DNA of 64,000 nucleotides from Stutzerimonas stutzeri (GTDB taxonomy: Bacteria > Pseudomonadota > Gammaproteobacteria > Pseudomonadales > Pseudomonadaceae): assembly GCF_000219605.1 (NCBI RefSeq), contig NC_015740.1, positions 2,480,001 through 2,544,000 on the forward strand, given 5' to 3'. Below the pieces are notes generated by a model, which made no database searches, was not told where the DNA came from, and saw only the letters and a program-made list of their open reading frames with translations. The first letter of the stretch is position 1. Each line of letters starts with the position of its first letter. The translations under genes and the position numbers were made by a program. Shown in pieces: positions 14,930-23,670 of the stretch.

Positions 14930-17284
14930 TCACCCCTGCTGACGCAGCTTCTCCGGTTTGATCAGGAAGCGCGCCAGGGCAGGCAGCAGCCAGATCGCCC
15001 CGACCATGTTCCAGAGGAACATGAAGGTCAGCATCAGACCCATGTCGGCCTGGAACTTGATCGCCGAGAACACCCAGGTCACCACACCGATCGCCAGGCA
15101 GACGCCGGTGAAGATCACCGCCTTGCCGGTGGACTTCAGCGTCTGGTAGTACGCCTCCTGCAGGGTCAGACCCTGACGCAGGAAGGACTCCAGGCGGCTG
15201 TAGATGTAGATGCCGTAGTCCACACCGATACCCACGCCCAGCGCGATCACCGGCAGCGTGGCGACCTTCACGCCGATGCCCATGAACGCCATCAGCGCGT
15301 TGCCGAGGATCGAGGTCAGCACCAGTGGCAGGATCACGCAGAGCGTCGCGGCCAGCGAGCGGAAGGTCAGCAGGCACATGATGCTCACGGCCAGGTAGAC
15401 GGCGATCAGCATGGTGGTTTCCGATGCCGCGATCACCTCGTTAGTCGCCGCCTCGATCCCGGCGTTGCCGGCTGCCAGTACGAACTCCAGGCCCTCGCGG
15501 TTGTTCTCCTCGGCGAAATCCTTGGCCGCGGCGACCACGTGCTCCAGCGTCTCGGCCTTGTGATCGTTGAGGAATACCAGTACCGGCGCCAGCGAGCAGT
15601 CGCTGTTGTACATGCCTTCGGCGCGGGCGATGGAGTTGTTCAGCACGTGCTGGTTACGCGACAGCGTTTCCCATTTCAGGCTGCCCTCGTTCATGCCCTT
15701 GATGCCCTGACGCGCCACCGACACCATCGACACTGCAGACTGCACACCCTCGGTGTTCTGCATCTTCCACATCAGCTCGTCCATGGCGGCGAGCGTGTCG
15801 TAGTGCGAACAGCCTTCCGGTGCGGTCTTGACCATCACCACCAGCACGTCGGAACTGGTCGAGTAGTTGCGGATGACGAAATCGTTGTCCAGGTTGTAGC
15901 GCGAATCCGGGTGCAGCTCCGGCGCGCCCTGGTCGAGATCGCCGATCTTCAGGTTCTGGCCGTACCAGAGCCCGCCAGCCAGCGCCACCACGGCGATGGT
16001 GATGGAAATCGGTGCCACGGTCGGGCTGGCGAAGTTCGACAGCGCACGCCAGAACGGATGGTCGCGCGAGGCCTCTTCACGGGCCTGCTTAATCGCCTTC
16101 TGGCTGATGCCCATGTAGGAAATCGCCACGGGCAGCAGGATCAGGTTGGTCAGGATGATCACCGCCACGCCCAGCGACGCACCGATGGCCAGCTCGCGGA
16201 TCACGCCGATGTCGATCAGCAGCAGGGTAACGAAGCCCACCGCATCCGACAGCAACGCCACCATGCCTGGGATGAACAGCTGGCGGAACGCCATGCGCGC
16301 TGCCGTCACCGGGTCTTCGGTGAAACCGGAGGCCATGGCGATGCCGTTGATCTTCTGCACGCCGTGGGAAATGCCGATGGCGAACACCAGGAACGGCACC
16401 AGCATCGAATACGGGTCAAGCCCGAAGCCGAGGGTGTGCAGCAGGCCGAGCTGCCAGACCACCGCGATCAGCGTGGTGATCAACACCGCGATGGTGCTCT
16501 TCACGCAACGGGTGAACCACAGCAGCAGGACGAAGGTGATACCGATGGCGACGATGAAGAACAGCGCCACGCCCACCAGACCGTCGATCAGGTCACCGAC
16601 CTTCTTGGCGAAGCCGATGATGTGCACCTTCACGTTCGGGTTCTGCGCCTGGTACTTCTCGCGGATTTTCTCTTCCAGTTCGTGGGAGAACTTCTGGTAA
16701 TCCAGCTTGATCTGCCGCCCCTGGTCTTCCGGATCCGGATAGGACTCGAGCAGCGGCACGTCGATGATGCTGGACTTGAAGTTGTTCGCCACCAGGCGGC
16801 CGATCTGCCCGGACTTGAGGATGTTGTCGCGCAGGTCCTCGAGGCTCTCGGGCGAGCCGTCGTAGGTCTGCGGGATCACCTCGCCACCGGCGAAGCCTTC
16901 CTCGGTGACCTCGGTCCAGCGCACGCTGGGGCTCCACAGCGACTTCATGTTGGAACGGTCGACGCCGTGGATGTAGAACACCTCGTCGTGGATCTGCCGC
17001 AACGTCTCCATGTATTCCTTGGAGAAAATGTCGCCCTCCACCGCTTCCACGGAAATCCGCACGGTGTTGCCGAGGTTGGCCAGGTCGTTCTGGTGCTCGA
17101 GCATCTTCTGGATATACGGATGCCCCAGCGGAATCATCTTTTCGAAGCTGGTCTGCGGCCGAACCTGGGCCGCCTGGTAGAACAGGAACGCGCTGATCAG
17201 CAGGCAGAGGACGACCACTGCCGGCCGGTTGTTGAAGATCAGGCGCTCGAGGAACGACGCCGGCTTCTGTTGGTGCTTGGTCAT
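14930..17284 (-). CDS. RND/MMPL-family transporter
   Basis: 784 residues from the ATG at 17284 (MTKHQQKPAS, with GGGAGAG upstream); the frame extends 22 codons further up without support. The architecture is that of the hydrophobe/MMPL branch of RND exporters: a first membrane helix near residue 30, a large periplasmic loop, a cluster of five to six helices near 225-395, a second loop and a C-terminal helix cluster (PVIALGVGIGVDYGIYIYSR motif region). It works as a proton-driven inner-membrane transporter; the substrate is unknown, and no membrane-fusion protein is nearby. It is 16 bp downstream of the YCF48-like gene, the pair typical of pseudomonads, but the DUF1302/DUF1329 genes that often accompany the pair are absent. 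Confidence 0.85.
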   Translation of the reverse strand: MTKHQQKPASFLERLIFNNRPAVVVLCLLISAFLFYQAAQVRPQTSFEKMIPLGHPYIQKMLEHQNDLANLGNTVRISVEAVEGDIFSKEYMETLRQIHDEVFYIHGVDRSNMKSLWSPSVRWTEVTEEGFAGGEVIPQTYDGSPESLEDLRDNILKSGQIGRLVANNFKSSIIDVPLLESYPDPEDQGRQIKLDYQKFSHELEEKIREKYQAQNPNVKVHIIGFAKKVGDLIDGLVGVALFFIVAIGITFVLLLWFTRCVKSTIAVLITTLIAVVWQLGLLHTLGFGLDPYSMLVPFLVFAIGISHGVQKINGIAMASGFTEDPVTAARMAFRQLFIPGMVALLSDAVGFVTLLLIDIGVIRELAIGASLGVAVIILTNLILLPVAISYMGISQKAIKQAREEASRDHPFWRALSNFASPTVAPISITIAVVALAGGLWYGQNLKIGDLDQGAPELHPDSRYNLDNDFVIRNYSTSSDVLVVMVKTAPEGCSHYDTLAAMDELMWKMQNTEGVQSAVSMVSVARQGIKGMNEGSLKWETLSRNQHVLNNSIARAEGMYNSDCSLAPVLVFLNDHKAETLEHVVAAAKDFAEENNREGLEFVLAAGNAGIEAATNEVIAASETTMLIAVYLAVSIMCLLTFRSLAATLCVILPLVLTSILGNALMAFMGIGVKVATLPVIALGVGIGVDYGIYIYSRLESFLRQGLTLQEAYYQTLKSTGKAVIFTGVCLAIGVVTWVFSAIKFQADMGLMLTFMFLWNMVGAIWLLPALARFLIKPEKLRQQG

Positions 17285-17300
17285 GCAGACTCTCCCGGCT

Positions 17301-18392
17301 TTATTGTTTTGGGGCCAGATCCGCGCCCGATGGCGAGGCGATGCGAACACCGCCCTGCCCTACCAGGATCAGGTTGCCTTGGGAATCGGAGGTGACGCCC
17401 GACAGCGAACGGCGATCGGGACGGTTGACGAGCTTGAAGCTGCGACCCTGGTCATCGCTGGTGAGCACGGCTCCGCCATGGCCGACCACCGCGATACGGC
17501 CATCGCGCAACAGGCTGCCATCGGCGAGCCCGGACTCCAGCGCATGGCCGTTGCCGTTGCGCAGTTCAATGCCCTCCCAGCTGTCGCCGAAATCGGCGGA
17601 GCGGAACAAGTGGCCACGCAGGCCGAAGGCGATCACCACACCGGGCTCCGAGCCGCCGACCACGCCGAAGAACGAGCCCTGATAAGGCGACTCGACCTTC
17701 TCCCAGGTTTCGCCCATGTCGGCGGAGCGGAACATGCCGCCCATTTCGCCAACCACGAACAGGCCGGAGCCTTCGATATGGGCAATGGCATTCAGGTGGA
17801 AGCCGTCTTCGTTCTCGAGCCGGTCGCTGATGTCGTCCCAGCTCTGGCCGCCGTCGATGGTTTCGATCAGCGCACCATAGGCACCGACCGCAATGCCGTG
17901 CTGGGTGTCTTCGAACCACACGTCGAGCAGGGGTGCTTCACGCTCGCGATCTTCGTACTGCACTTGCCAGCTTTGTCCGCCGTCGCTGGTCGACAGGACC
18001 AGGGCATCATGGCCAACCGCCCAGCCATGCTTGTCGTCGACGAAATCGATGGCCGTCAGCAGCTGACGGGTCGGCACCTTGGCCTGGGTCCAGCTGTTGC
18101 CGCCATCGTCGGAATAGAGGATATGGCCACGATCACCGGCCACGACCAGGCGATCACCGGCTTCGGTGATATCGAGCAGAAGGTTGGATGCGGCTTTCGC
18201 CGACTCGATGGAATAGCGGGTCTGGCCATCGGTAGCAGCCTGGACCGGCGCCGTTGCCGACAGCAACAGGAGCGAAACGGCGCCGCATAGCGAGAGCATG
18301 CCGGCAACCGATGAGTGAAAACGCGACGCCCTCGCCTGGCATGGAACCACGGCGCGGCCGAATAGTGTGCGCCGCTGAACGGGCTCACTCAT
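17301..18392 (-). CDS. YCF48/BNR-repeat beta-propeller protein, probably periplasmic
   Basis: 363 residues. A hydrophobic signal-like segment (LCGAVSLLLLSATAPVQA, residues 34-51) lies after an unusually long basic leader, so translation might alternatively start at the internal ATG at 18299; the SD-like GGGGG before 18392 supports the long form. The mature part has at least six Asp-box repeats such as SDDGGNSWTQ, TSDGGQSW, TIDGGQSWDD, SADMGETWEKV and SADFGDSWEGI, forming a seven-bladed propeller like the photosystem II factor YCF48/HCF136. It is likely a periplasmic partner of the RND transporter encoded next. An A-rich motif (18404-18414) lies next to the SD and may allow Crc/Hfq repression. 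Confidence 0.85.
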   Translation of the reverse strand: MSEPVQRRTLFGRAVVPCQARASRFHSSVAGMLSLCGAVSLLLLSATAPVQAATDGQTRYSIESAKAASNLLLDITEAGDRLVVAGDRGHILYSDDGGNSWTQAKVPTRQLLTAIDFVDDKHGWAVGHDALVLSTSDGGQSWQVQYEDREREAPLLDVWFEDTQHGIAVGAYGALIETIDGGQSWDDISDRLENEDGFHLNAIAHIEGSGLFVVGEMGGMFRSADMGETWEKVESPYQGSFFGVVGGSEPGVVIAFGLRGHLFRSADFGDSWEGIELRNGNGHALESGLADGSLLRDGRIAVVGHGGAVLTSDDQGRSFKLVNRPDRRSLSGVTSDSQGNLILVGQGGVRIASPSGADLAPKQ

Positions 18393-18403
18393 ACATACCC
18401 CCT

Positions 18404-18414
18404 TTATTCTTATT
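18404..18414 (-). promoter_or_regulatory. Crc/Hfq-type A-rich motif before the YCF48-like gene
   Basis: On the minus strand AATAAGAATAA (AANAANAANAA) lies one base upstream of the SD-like GGGGG of the YCF48-like gene. It fits the A-rich motif recognised by Hfq with Crc in pseudomonads. Pattern match only. Confidence 0.45.
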
Positions 18415-18674
18415 AGGTAAGGCCTGCACTACAGGCGCAGCCATCCTAGCCAGCTTCCGCGGACAGGCACAATTGGCCGGACGTTATGAATTGTTAACTC
18501 TCGCGCAATGATTGACGCGTGATCACTCAGGCTGATTGGGCCAGTGGCCAGTATGGCGACTGACTGGGTCGCCGTCGAAGTGACGATCGGACGCGGCGCG
18601 CCAGGGGATGGTCACGACAACGGGGGTGCGCTACGTCGATTGCGCTGCCGAGTCTTGAGCGGGCCATGGGGTGC

Positions 18675-18697
18675 GGGTGGGGGCTGAAGCCCCACCC
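18675..18697. repeat. REP-like inverted repeat
   Basis: GGGTGGGGGCT and AGCCCCACCC form a short perfect palindrome with a two-base loop, followed by TACC. It has the look of the small intergenic GTAGGGTGGGGCTTCAGCCCCCACC-type repeats common in the stutzeri group and is related in its outer bases (GGGTGG/CCACCC) to the element at 21523-21627. Confidence 0.5.
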
Positions 18698-18711
18698 TAC
18701 CGGGCAAAGAC

Positions 18712-18735
18712 GGCCGATCGCGGGCACGATCGGCC
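18712..18735 (-). terminator. Putative pepN terminator
   Basis: A perfect 9-bp stem GGCCGATCG/CGATCGGCC with a six-base loop lies 8 bp beyond the pepN stop on the minus strand. The following T tract is weak (GTCTTTG). Confidence 0.65.
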
Positions 18736-18742
18736 TTCGGAC

Positions 18743-21403
18743 TCAGGCGAGGCTCTTGCTCACCACTTCATAGACATCGCTGGACAGTTCGCCGGAGGCC
18801 AGGATGCGCTCCAGCTCACCCTTCATCAGCGCCTGACGGGCGCCGTCGTACTTGCGCCAGCGGGTCAGCGGCGCCAGCAGACGCGAAGCGATCTGCGGGT
18901 TCAGGGCGTTGAGGGTGATCACCTGATCGGCCAGGAAGCGGTAACCGGCGCCATCGGCGCGGTGGAAGTTGATCAGGTTCTGATTGGCAAAGGCACCGAT
19001 CAGCGCACGCACCTTGTTCGGGTTCTTCAGGGTGAACGCCGGATGCTGCATCAGCTGCTGCACGCGCTCCAGCCCGCCGGGCAGCGGGCTGCCCGCTTGC
19101 ACGCTGAACCACTGGTCCATCACCAGCGGGTTGTCCTTGAAGTGCTCGGCGAAGGCCTGCAGCGCCTTGTCGCGCTCGGCCTCGAACGGCGAGTTGACCA
19201 GCACCGCCAGGGCCGTCAGACGCTCGGTCATGTTGTCGGCATGCTCGAACTGCTCCAGGCAGGCTCCGAGCACCTCGGTCTTCTCGCTCAGCATCAGGTA
19301 GGACAGCGCGATGTTCTGCAGGGCGCGGCGCGCGAAGTGCTCCGCGGAGGCGACATAGGCCGTGTTGCGGGAGGTCTCGCGATTGGCCTGATAGCGATGC
19401 CACAGCGGCTCGAACAACGCATCGGCGATACGCTTGCGGGCAAACTCTCGGGCGGCATGAATGGCATCCACGTCGGCCACTTCGCTGATCTCGGTGAGGT
19501 AGGCTTCGCCTGGCAGCGAGAGCATCTCGGCAACCATCGCCGCATCCAGCGTCTCGTTCTGCAGCAGACTGCGCATTGCCTCGATCAGACGCTCGTCCAG
19601 CGCCAGTGCCTCACCACGCTGATGCTGGCCGATCAGCTCCTGCAGCACCTGCACCGACAGCTGCTGACCCGCTTCCCAGCGATTGAAGCCGTCGGAATCG
19701 TGCTGCATGAAGAACATCAGCTGATCGCGGCTGTACGGATAGTCCAGCTTCACCGGTGCGGAGAAGCCGCGCAGCAGAGACGGCTGCGGACGCTCGGGCA
19801 CGTCGACGAAGGTGAAGCTCTGCTCGGCCTCGGTGACCGCCAGTACGCGGCTGGTGCCCTGGGCCTGCGCCTCACCTTGCAGGCGCAGCGGCAAATCGCT
19901 GCCATCGGCAGCCAGCAGGCCCAGCTCCACGGGAATCACGAATGGCTCCTTGGTCGGCTGGCCGGGCGTCGGCGGGCAGCTCTGGCGGAACGTCAGGCGA
20001 TAGGTCTGCGCCGCCTCGTCGTACTGCTCGCTGACCGACAGGCGCGGGGTGCCGGCCTGGCTGTACCAGCGCTTGAACTGCGACAGATCGGCGCCGTTGG
20101 CATCTTCCATCGCCTTGACGAAATCATCGACGGTCACGGCCTGGCCGTCGTGGCGCTCGAAGTACAGGTCGCTGCCCTTGCGGAAGCCTTCCTTGCCGAG
20201 CAGCGTCTGGATCATGCGCACCACTTCGGCACCCTTTTCGTAGACAGTCAGGGTGTAGAAGTTGGAGATCTCGATGAATGACTCCGGGCGCACCGAGTGA
20301 GCCATGGGGCCGGCATCCTCGGCGAACTGGTGGGTGCGCAGGTAGGCGACGTCCTCGATGCGCTTGACCGTCGGCGAATTCATGTCGGCGCTGAACTGCG
20401 CATCGCGGAAAACGGTGAAGCCTTCCTTGAGCGACAACTGGAACCAGTCGCGGCAGGTCACGCGGTTGCCGGACCAGTTATGGAAATACTCGTGGGCCAC
20501 GATCGCCTCGACCCGTTGGTGCGCGGCATCGGTGGCGGTTTCGGCGCGGGCCAGCACGGCACTGGAGTTGAAGATGTTGAGGCCCTTGTTCTCCATGGCG
20601 CCCATATTGAAGTCGTTCACCGCGACGATCATGAAAATGTCCAGGTCGTACTCGCGACCGTAGGCCTCTTCGTCCCACTTCATCGACTTCTTCAGGCTGT
20701 CCATGGCGTGCTGGCACTTGTCGATGTTTTCCGGCTCGACGTAGATGCGCAGCGCCACCTCGCGTCCGCTCATGGTGGTGAAGCTGTCCTCGACACACCA
20801 GAGGTCACCGGCCACCAGGGCGAACAGGTAGGCCGGCTTCTTGAACGGATCTTCCCAGGTCGCCCAGTGGCGGCCGTTGTCCTCGCTGCCACTGGCGATC
20901 GGGTTGCCGTTGGAAAGCAGCACCGGATAGGCCTTCTGCTCGGCGCTGACGGTGGTGGTGAACTTGCTCATCACATCCGGGCGGTCGAGGTAGTAGGTGA
21001 TCTTGCGGAAGCCCTCGGCCTCGCACTGGGTGCAGAACATGCTGCCGGACTTGTAGAGCCCCTCGAGCGCGGTGTTGCTTTCCGGATGGATGACCACCGA
21101 GCTGTCGATGACGAAGCTGTCGCTGTCCGGCTGCAGAGTCAGGCAGTCTTCGCTGAGCTGATAGTCGCCCAGGCTCAGGGCGCGGTCATTCAGCGCAATG
21201 GACAGCAGCTCGAGCTGCTGGCCATGCAGCTCCAGCGGCGGCAGCTTGCCTGCCGGGCGCTCGGGGTTGCGGCGCATCACCAACTGGGCGTGCACCAGCG
21301 TGCGATCCTCGTACAGCTCGAAGGTCAGGTGGGTTTCATCAATCAGGTACTCGGGGGCCTGGTAATCCTTCAGATGAATGACTTTCGGTTGTTCGGTGCG
21401 CAT
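18743..21403 (-). CDS. pepN: PepN, aminopeptidase N (M1 family)
   Basis: 886 residues, started at the ATG at 21403 (MRTEQPKVIHLKDYQAPEY) with GAGG six bases upstream and matching the usual N-terminus; the frame opens 11 codons earlier without support. The family's substrate-recognition motif GAMEN is in FNMGAMENKGLNIF near residue 265, and the zinc site HEXXH is in VAHEYFHNWSGN near 300, with the downstream glutamate in LKEGFTVFRD. It removes N-terminal residues from peptides in the cytoplasm. The length is normal. It is a single-gene unit on the minus strand with its own terminator. Confidence 0.96.
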   Translation of the reverse strand: MRTEQPKVIHLKDYQAPEYLIDETHLTFELYEDRTLVHAQLVMRRNPERPAGKLPPLELHGQQLELLSIALNDRALSLGDYQLSEDCLTLQPDSDSFVIDSSVVIHPESNTALEGLYKSGSMFCTQCEAEGFRKITYYLDRPDVMSKFTTTVSAEQKAYPVLLSNGNPIASGSEDNGRHWATWEDPFKKPAYLFALVAGDLWCVEDSFTTMSGREVALRIYVEPENIDKCQHAMDSLKKSMKWDEEAYGREYDLDIFMIVAVNDFNMGAMENKGLNIFNSSAVLARAETATDAAHQRVEAIVAHEYFHNWSGNRVTCRDWFQLSLKEGFTVFRDAQFSADMNSPTVKRIEDVAYLRTHQFAEDAGPMAHSVRPESFIEISNFYTLTVYEKGAEVVRMIQTLLGKEGFRKGSDLYFERHDGQAVTVDDFVKAMEDANGADLSQFKRWYSQAGTPRLSVSEQYDEAAQTYRLTFRQSCPPTPGQPTKEPFVIPVELGLLAADGSDLPLRLQGEAQAQGTSRVLAVTEAEQSFTFVDVPERPQPSLLRGFSAPVKLDYPYSRDQLMFFMQHDSDGFNRWEAGQQLSVQVLQELIGQHQRGEALALDERLIEAMRSLLQNETLDAAMVAEMLSLPGEAYLTEISEVADVDAIHAAREFARKRIADALFEPLWHRYQANRETSRNTAYVASAEHFARRALQNIALSYLMLSEKTEVLGACLEQFEHADNMTERLTALAVLVNSPFEAERDKALQAFAEHFKDNPLVMDQWFSVQAGSPLPGGLERVQQLMQHPAFTLKNPNKVRALIGAFANQNLINFHRADGAGYRFLADQVITLNALNPQIASRLLAPLTRWRKYDGARQALMKGELERILASGELSSDVYEVVSKSLA

Positions 21404-21421
21404 GGAAAACCTCGTCGACTG

Positions 21422-21447
21422 AGCTTCAAGCGGCAAGCTTCAAGCGG
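21422..21447. repeat. Short direct repeat AGCTTCAAGCGG, two copies
   Basis: Two identical 12-base units (21422-21433 and 21436-21447) separated by two bases, just upstream of pepN. Similar GCTTCAAGC-type tandem units are common intergenic repeats in pseudomonads. They could influence the pepN promoter region; no function is shown. Confidence 0.55.
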
Positions 21448-21522
21448 GATATGGCGATGGACTGCCAGCCCGGGGGCCGGCGTGCGAATGAGTTCGAGCT
21501 TAGCGTCTGTCGCGGCGGACTT

Positions 21523-21627
21523 GTAGGGTGGAGAACGGCGAAGCCTGCTCCACCCCTTGTTCCAGGCCGCTCGTCATTGAGCCTGGCGCCCCATGACCGC
21601 GGGCAAGCGAAACGTCATCCACCCTAC
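21523..21627. repeat. About 105-bp element bounded by 10-bp inverted repeats
   Basis: GTAGGGTGGA (21523-21532) and its exact complement TCCACCCTAC (21618-21627) flank the region, and an internal hairpin GGTGGAG/CTCCACC lies at the left end. It resembles a non-autonomous REPIN/MITE-type element. The right end runs four bases into the stop region of the DUF2797 gene. Confidence 0.5.
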
Positions 21628-22463
21628 GCGGCGGCGCTGGCGGCCACCTGATAGGCGGTGAACTTGCGGATATTGATCACGCCGGTATCCAGGATCAGGT
21701 ATTGACCCTTGATGCCCAGGAGCGTGCCCTCAACCACCGGGGTCTTGTCCAGATCCAGGCTCACGACCTTCGTCGGATAGGCCTCCACCGGATAGCGGAT
21801 CTCCACCACCTCGGCGTCGGCGACCGGCTGGATCGCCTGCAGACCATAGCGCAGCTGCAGATCCCGCACCCCGTCGGCACAGGCATCGAAGATCCGCTCG
21901 CGCATCTCGATCAGGTCAATGGGCTCGGCGTCACCCTTGAGCAATGCTCGCCAGTTGGTGCGATCGGCAACCTGGCTGCGCAGCAGGTCTTCGACCATGC
22001 CCGACTGCTGGCGGGTGGCGACCCGCATGATCGGCAACGCCTGGCTCGCGCCCTGGTCGAGCCAACGCGTCGGCAGCTGGGTGGCGCGGGTGATGCCCAC
22101 CTTGATGCCAGACGAGTTGGCCAGATAGACCACATGATCGGTCATGCAGAAATCCAGGCCCCACTGCGGATCGCGACAGGTGCCGAAATCGTGGTGGCAC
22201 TTCTCCGGGCTCATGATGCAGACATCGCACTGCGGCAGTTTCTTGAAGCAGGGATAGCAGTAACCCTGGCTGAAGCTCTTGTTGGTCTTGCGCCCGCAAT
22301 GGGTGCAGTGGATGGCGCCCAGGTACTCCAGCCGCAGCGTCCTGCCGATCAGCGGATTGACCGGCACCAGTCCTTCACCGAAGCGAAAGGCATACTGCAC
22401 CGGCACGCCCGATTCGAGCTGAACCGACATCTTCTCCAGCGCGCCGCGTCCGAGCTCCAGCAT
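21624..22463 (-). CDS. DUF2797 family protein, zinc-finger plus GIY-YIG-like
   Basis: 279 residues from the ATG at 22463, whose A is shared with the TGA stop of the upstream DUF1315 gene (TGATG), implying translational coupling; the frame itself extends further upstream inside that gene. The N-terminal half has many paired cysteines (CTHCGRKTNKSFSQGYCYPCF, split at CTHC and CYPC, then CDVC and EKCHHDFGTC) that should bind zinc. The middle segment VVYLANSSGIKVGITR resembles the start of a GIY-YIG/T5orf172 nuclease fold. Function is not established. The last codons overlap the repeat element ending at 21627. Confidence 0.8.
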   Translation of the reverse strand: MLELGRGALEKMSVQLESGVPVQYAFRFGEGLVPVNPLIGRTLRLEYLGAIHCTHCGRKTNKSFSQGYCYPCFKKLPQCDVCIMSPEKCHHDFGTCRDPQWGLDFCMTDHVVYLANSSGIKVGITRATQLPTRWLDQGASQALPIMRVATRQQSGMVEDLLRSQVADRTNWRALLKGDAEPIDLIEMRERIFDACADGVRDLQLRYGLQAIQPVADAEVVEIRYPVEAYPTKVVSLDLDKTPVVEGTLLGIKGQYLILDTGVINIRKFTAYQVAASAAA

Positions 22464-22741
22464 CAGTGGCGGGTTCCGGAAGCCGGTGCGAACAGGCTGG
22501 TGTCGATGGCGGCCTCGGCCTTCTTGCTCTTGGAGCCGCATTCCTGGCCACCCATGTAGCCGGTGCGCTCTTCTTCGGGAAGATTCTTCATCTCCCAGGC
22601 GATCACCGCCTGCATGCAGGTTTCCTTCTGCTCGGGGGTCAGCTTGCGGCCGTCAGCCCATTTGCCCAGTTCGAGGGCCTGCTTGAGGCTCGCGTAGATT
22701 TCGGGGGTGATGCTTTCGGCGGTTTGGATAAAGGTCGACAT
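22463..22741 (-). CDS. DUF1315 (YeaC-like) small protein
   Basis: 92 residues of the YeaC/DUF1315 family: the compact conserved block with EIYASLKQALELGKWADG, LTPEQKETCMQAVIAWE and GYMGGQECGSK. No known function; cytoplasmic. Translationally coupled to the DUF2797 gene through TGATG. It follows the rhomboid terminator at 22777-22811, so the promoter for this pair must lie in 22742-22776 or there is read-through. Confidence 0.82.
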   Translation of the reverse strand: MSTFIQTAESITPEIYASLKQALELGKWADGRKLTPEQKETCMQAVIAWEMKNLPEEERTGYMGGQECGSKSKKAEAAIDTSLFAPASGTRH

Positions 22742-22776
22742 GGCCAGCTCCGAGGGAAACGAGCGGCCATTCTACC

Positions 22777-22811
22777 GGGCTGTCGCGCTTTAGGGAAAAG
22801 CGCGACAGCCC
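22777..22811 (-). terminator. Terminator after the rhomboid gene
   Basis: GGGCTGTCGCGCTTT pairs with AAGCGCGACAGCCC, a long near-perfect stem starting one base beyond the rhomboid stop codon. It ends the nadK-phosphatase-rhomboid operon on the minus strand. Confidence 0.8.
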
Positions 22812-22812
22812 G

Positions 22813-23670
22813 CTAGCGCCGCCGCGCCAGGGTGCCGCCGATCACGCCGGTCACGCAGCCTGCGACCAGCCCGCCGACATGTGCCGCGTTGGCGATGGCC
22901 AGCGCGCCGAAGCTGAGCACCTCGATGACGCCGGTCAGACAGATCACCAGCCACACCAGCATCAGCACCACCACCCCAGGGGGCAGCCGGTAGGCCTCGT
23001 TGGGGGCGAGCTTCTGATACAGCCAGCAATGGCCCAGCAGGCCGTAGAGCACGCCGGACAAACCACCGAAGATGCCCGGCCCGCCGAACAGATACTGCGC
23101 GAAATTGGAGATCAGCCCGAACAGCAGCGTCAGCGCCAGCAGCATTGGCGCACGCTGACGAGCCTCGATGCGCCGACCCAACTCCCAGTACCACATGCTG
23201 TTCATGGCCAGGTGAAGGATGCCGAAGTGCACGAAGATAGGCGTGATCAGCCGCCACCACTGGCCGGCCGCGAGACTCTGCTCCAGCGTCGCGAAGTAGG
23301 CGTACTCGCCGTCGATGCGAAAGTCGACGAAGTTCAGCCAGCGGATCGTGGCGAAGTTCTCGCCGAGCAGGGTGATCCCCGCCACCGCCAGGGTGATCAG
23401 CAGCACCGCCGCGGTGAGCGGGCTGGCACGCAGGGCAGCGAAGAAGCCGCCGCGCCGCCGGGGCTGCTCGACCACCACGCTGTCGTCGCCCTGGGGGTAG
23501 CGCGCATACAGGTCGCGCACCTGCTCGACCACCTCGCTCGGCACTCGCAGCACCTGCTGGTCGCCCTCCTCCGAGACCCGGCACGGCACCCGCAGGCGCC
23601 GCAACAGGGCGATGAAGCCGCTGAGGTCCTCCGACAGCGGCAGGCGCAGGGCCTCGCTCACCGAACTCAT
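22813..23670 (-). CDS. Rhomboid-family intramembrane serine protease
   Basis: 285 residues: a soluble N-terminal region of about 85 residues, then six to seven membrane helices. The catalytic serine is in GGLSGVLYGLLG and the histidine in ANAAHVGGLVAG; the conserved HLAMNSMWYWELG loop precedes them, so the dyad is complete. It resembles GlpG and would cleave transmembrane substrates in the inner membrane. The start ATG at 23670 overlaps the TGA of the metallophosphatase gene (ATGA), which indicates coupled translation. Confidence 0.9.
   Translation of the reverse strand: MSSVSEALRLPLSEDLSGFIALLRRLRVPCRVSEEGDQQVLRVPSEVVEQVRDLYARYPQGDDSVVVEQPRRRGGFFAALRASPLTAAVLLITLAVAGITLLGENFATIRWLNFVDFRIDGEYAYFATLEQSLAAGQWWRLITPIFVHFGILHLAMNSMWYWELGRRIEARQRAPMLLALTLLFGLISNFAQYLFGGPGIFGGLSGVLYGLLGHCWLYQKLAPNEAYRLPPGVVVLMLVWLVICLTGVIEVLSFGALAIANAAHVGGLVAGCVTGVIGGTLARRR

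Larger units (their letters stand above)
18393..18742. other. 350-bp intergenic region before pepN
   Basis: No gene is visible. It contains the leader of the YCF48-like operon at one end, an inverted-repeat element at 18675-18697 and the pepN terminator hairpin at 18712-18735. The central part (18430-18670) shows nothing recognisable. Confidence 0.6.

Noticed and set aside
15539..17395. Plus-strand 618-codon frame opposite the RND gene
   Set aside because: His/Gln-rich shadow translation of the RND coding strand; no recognisable domain.
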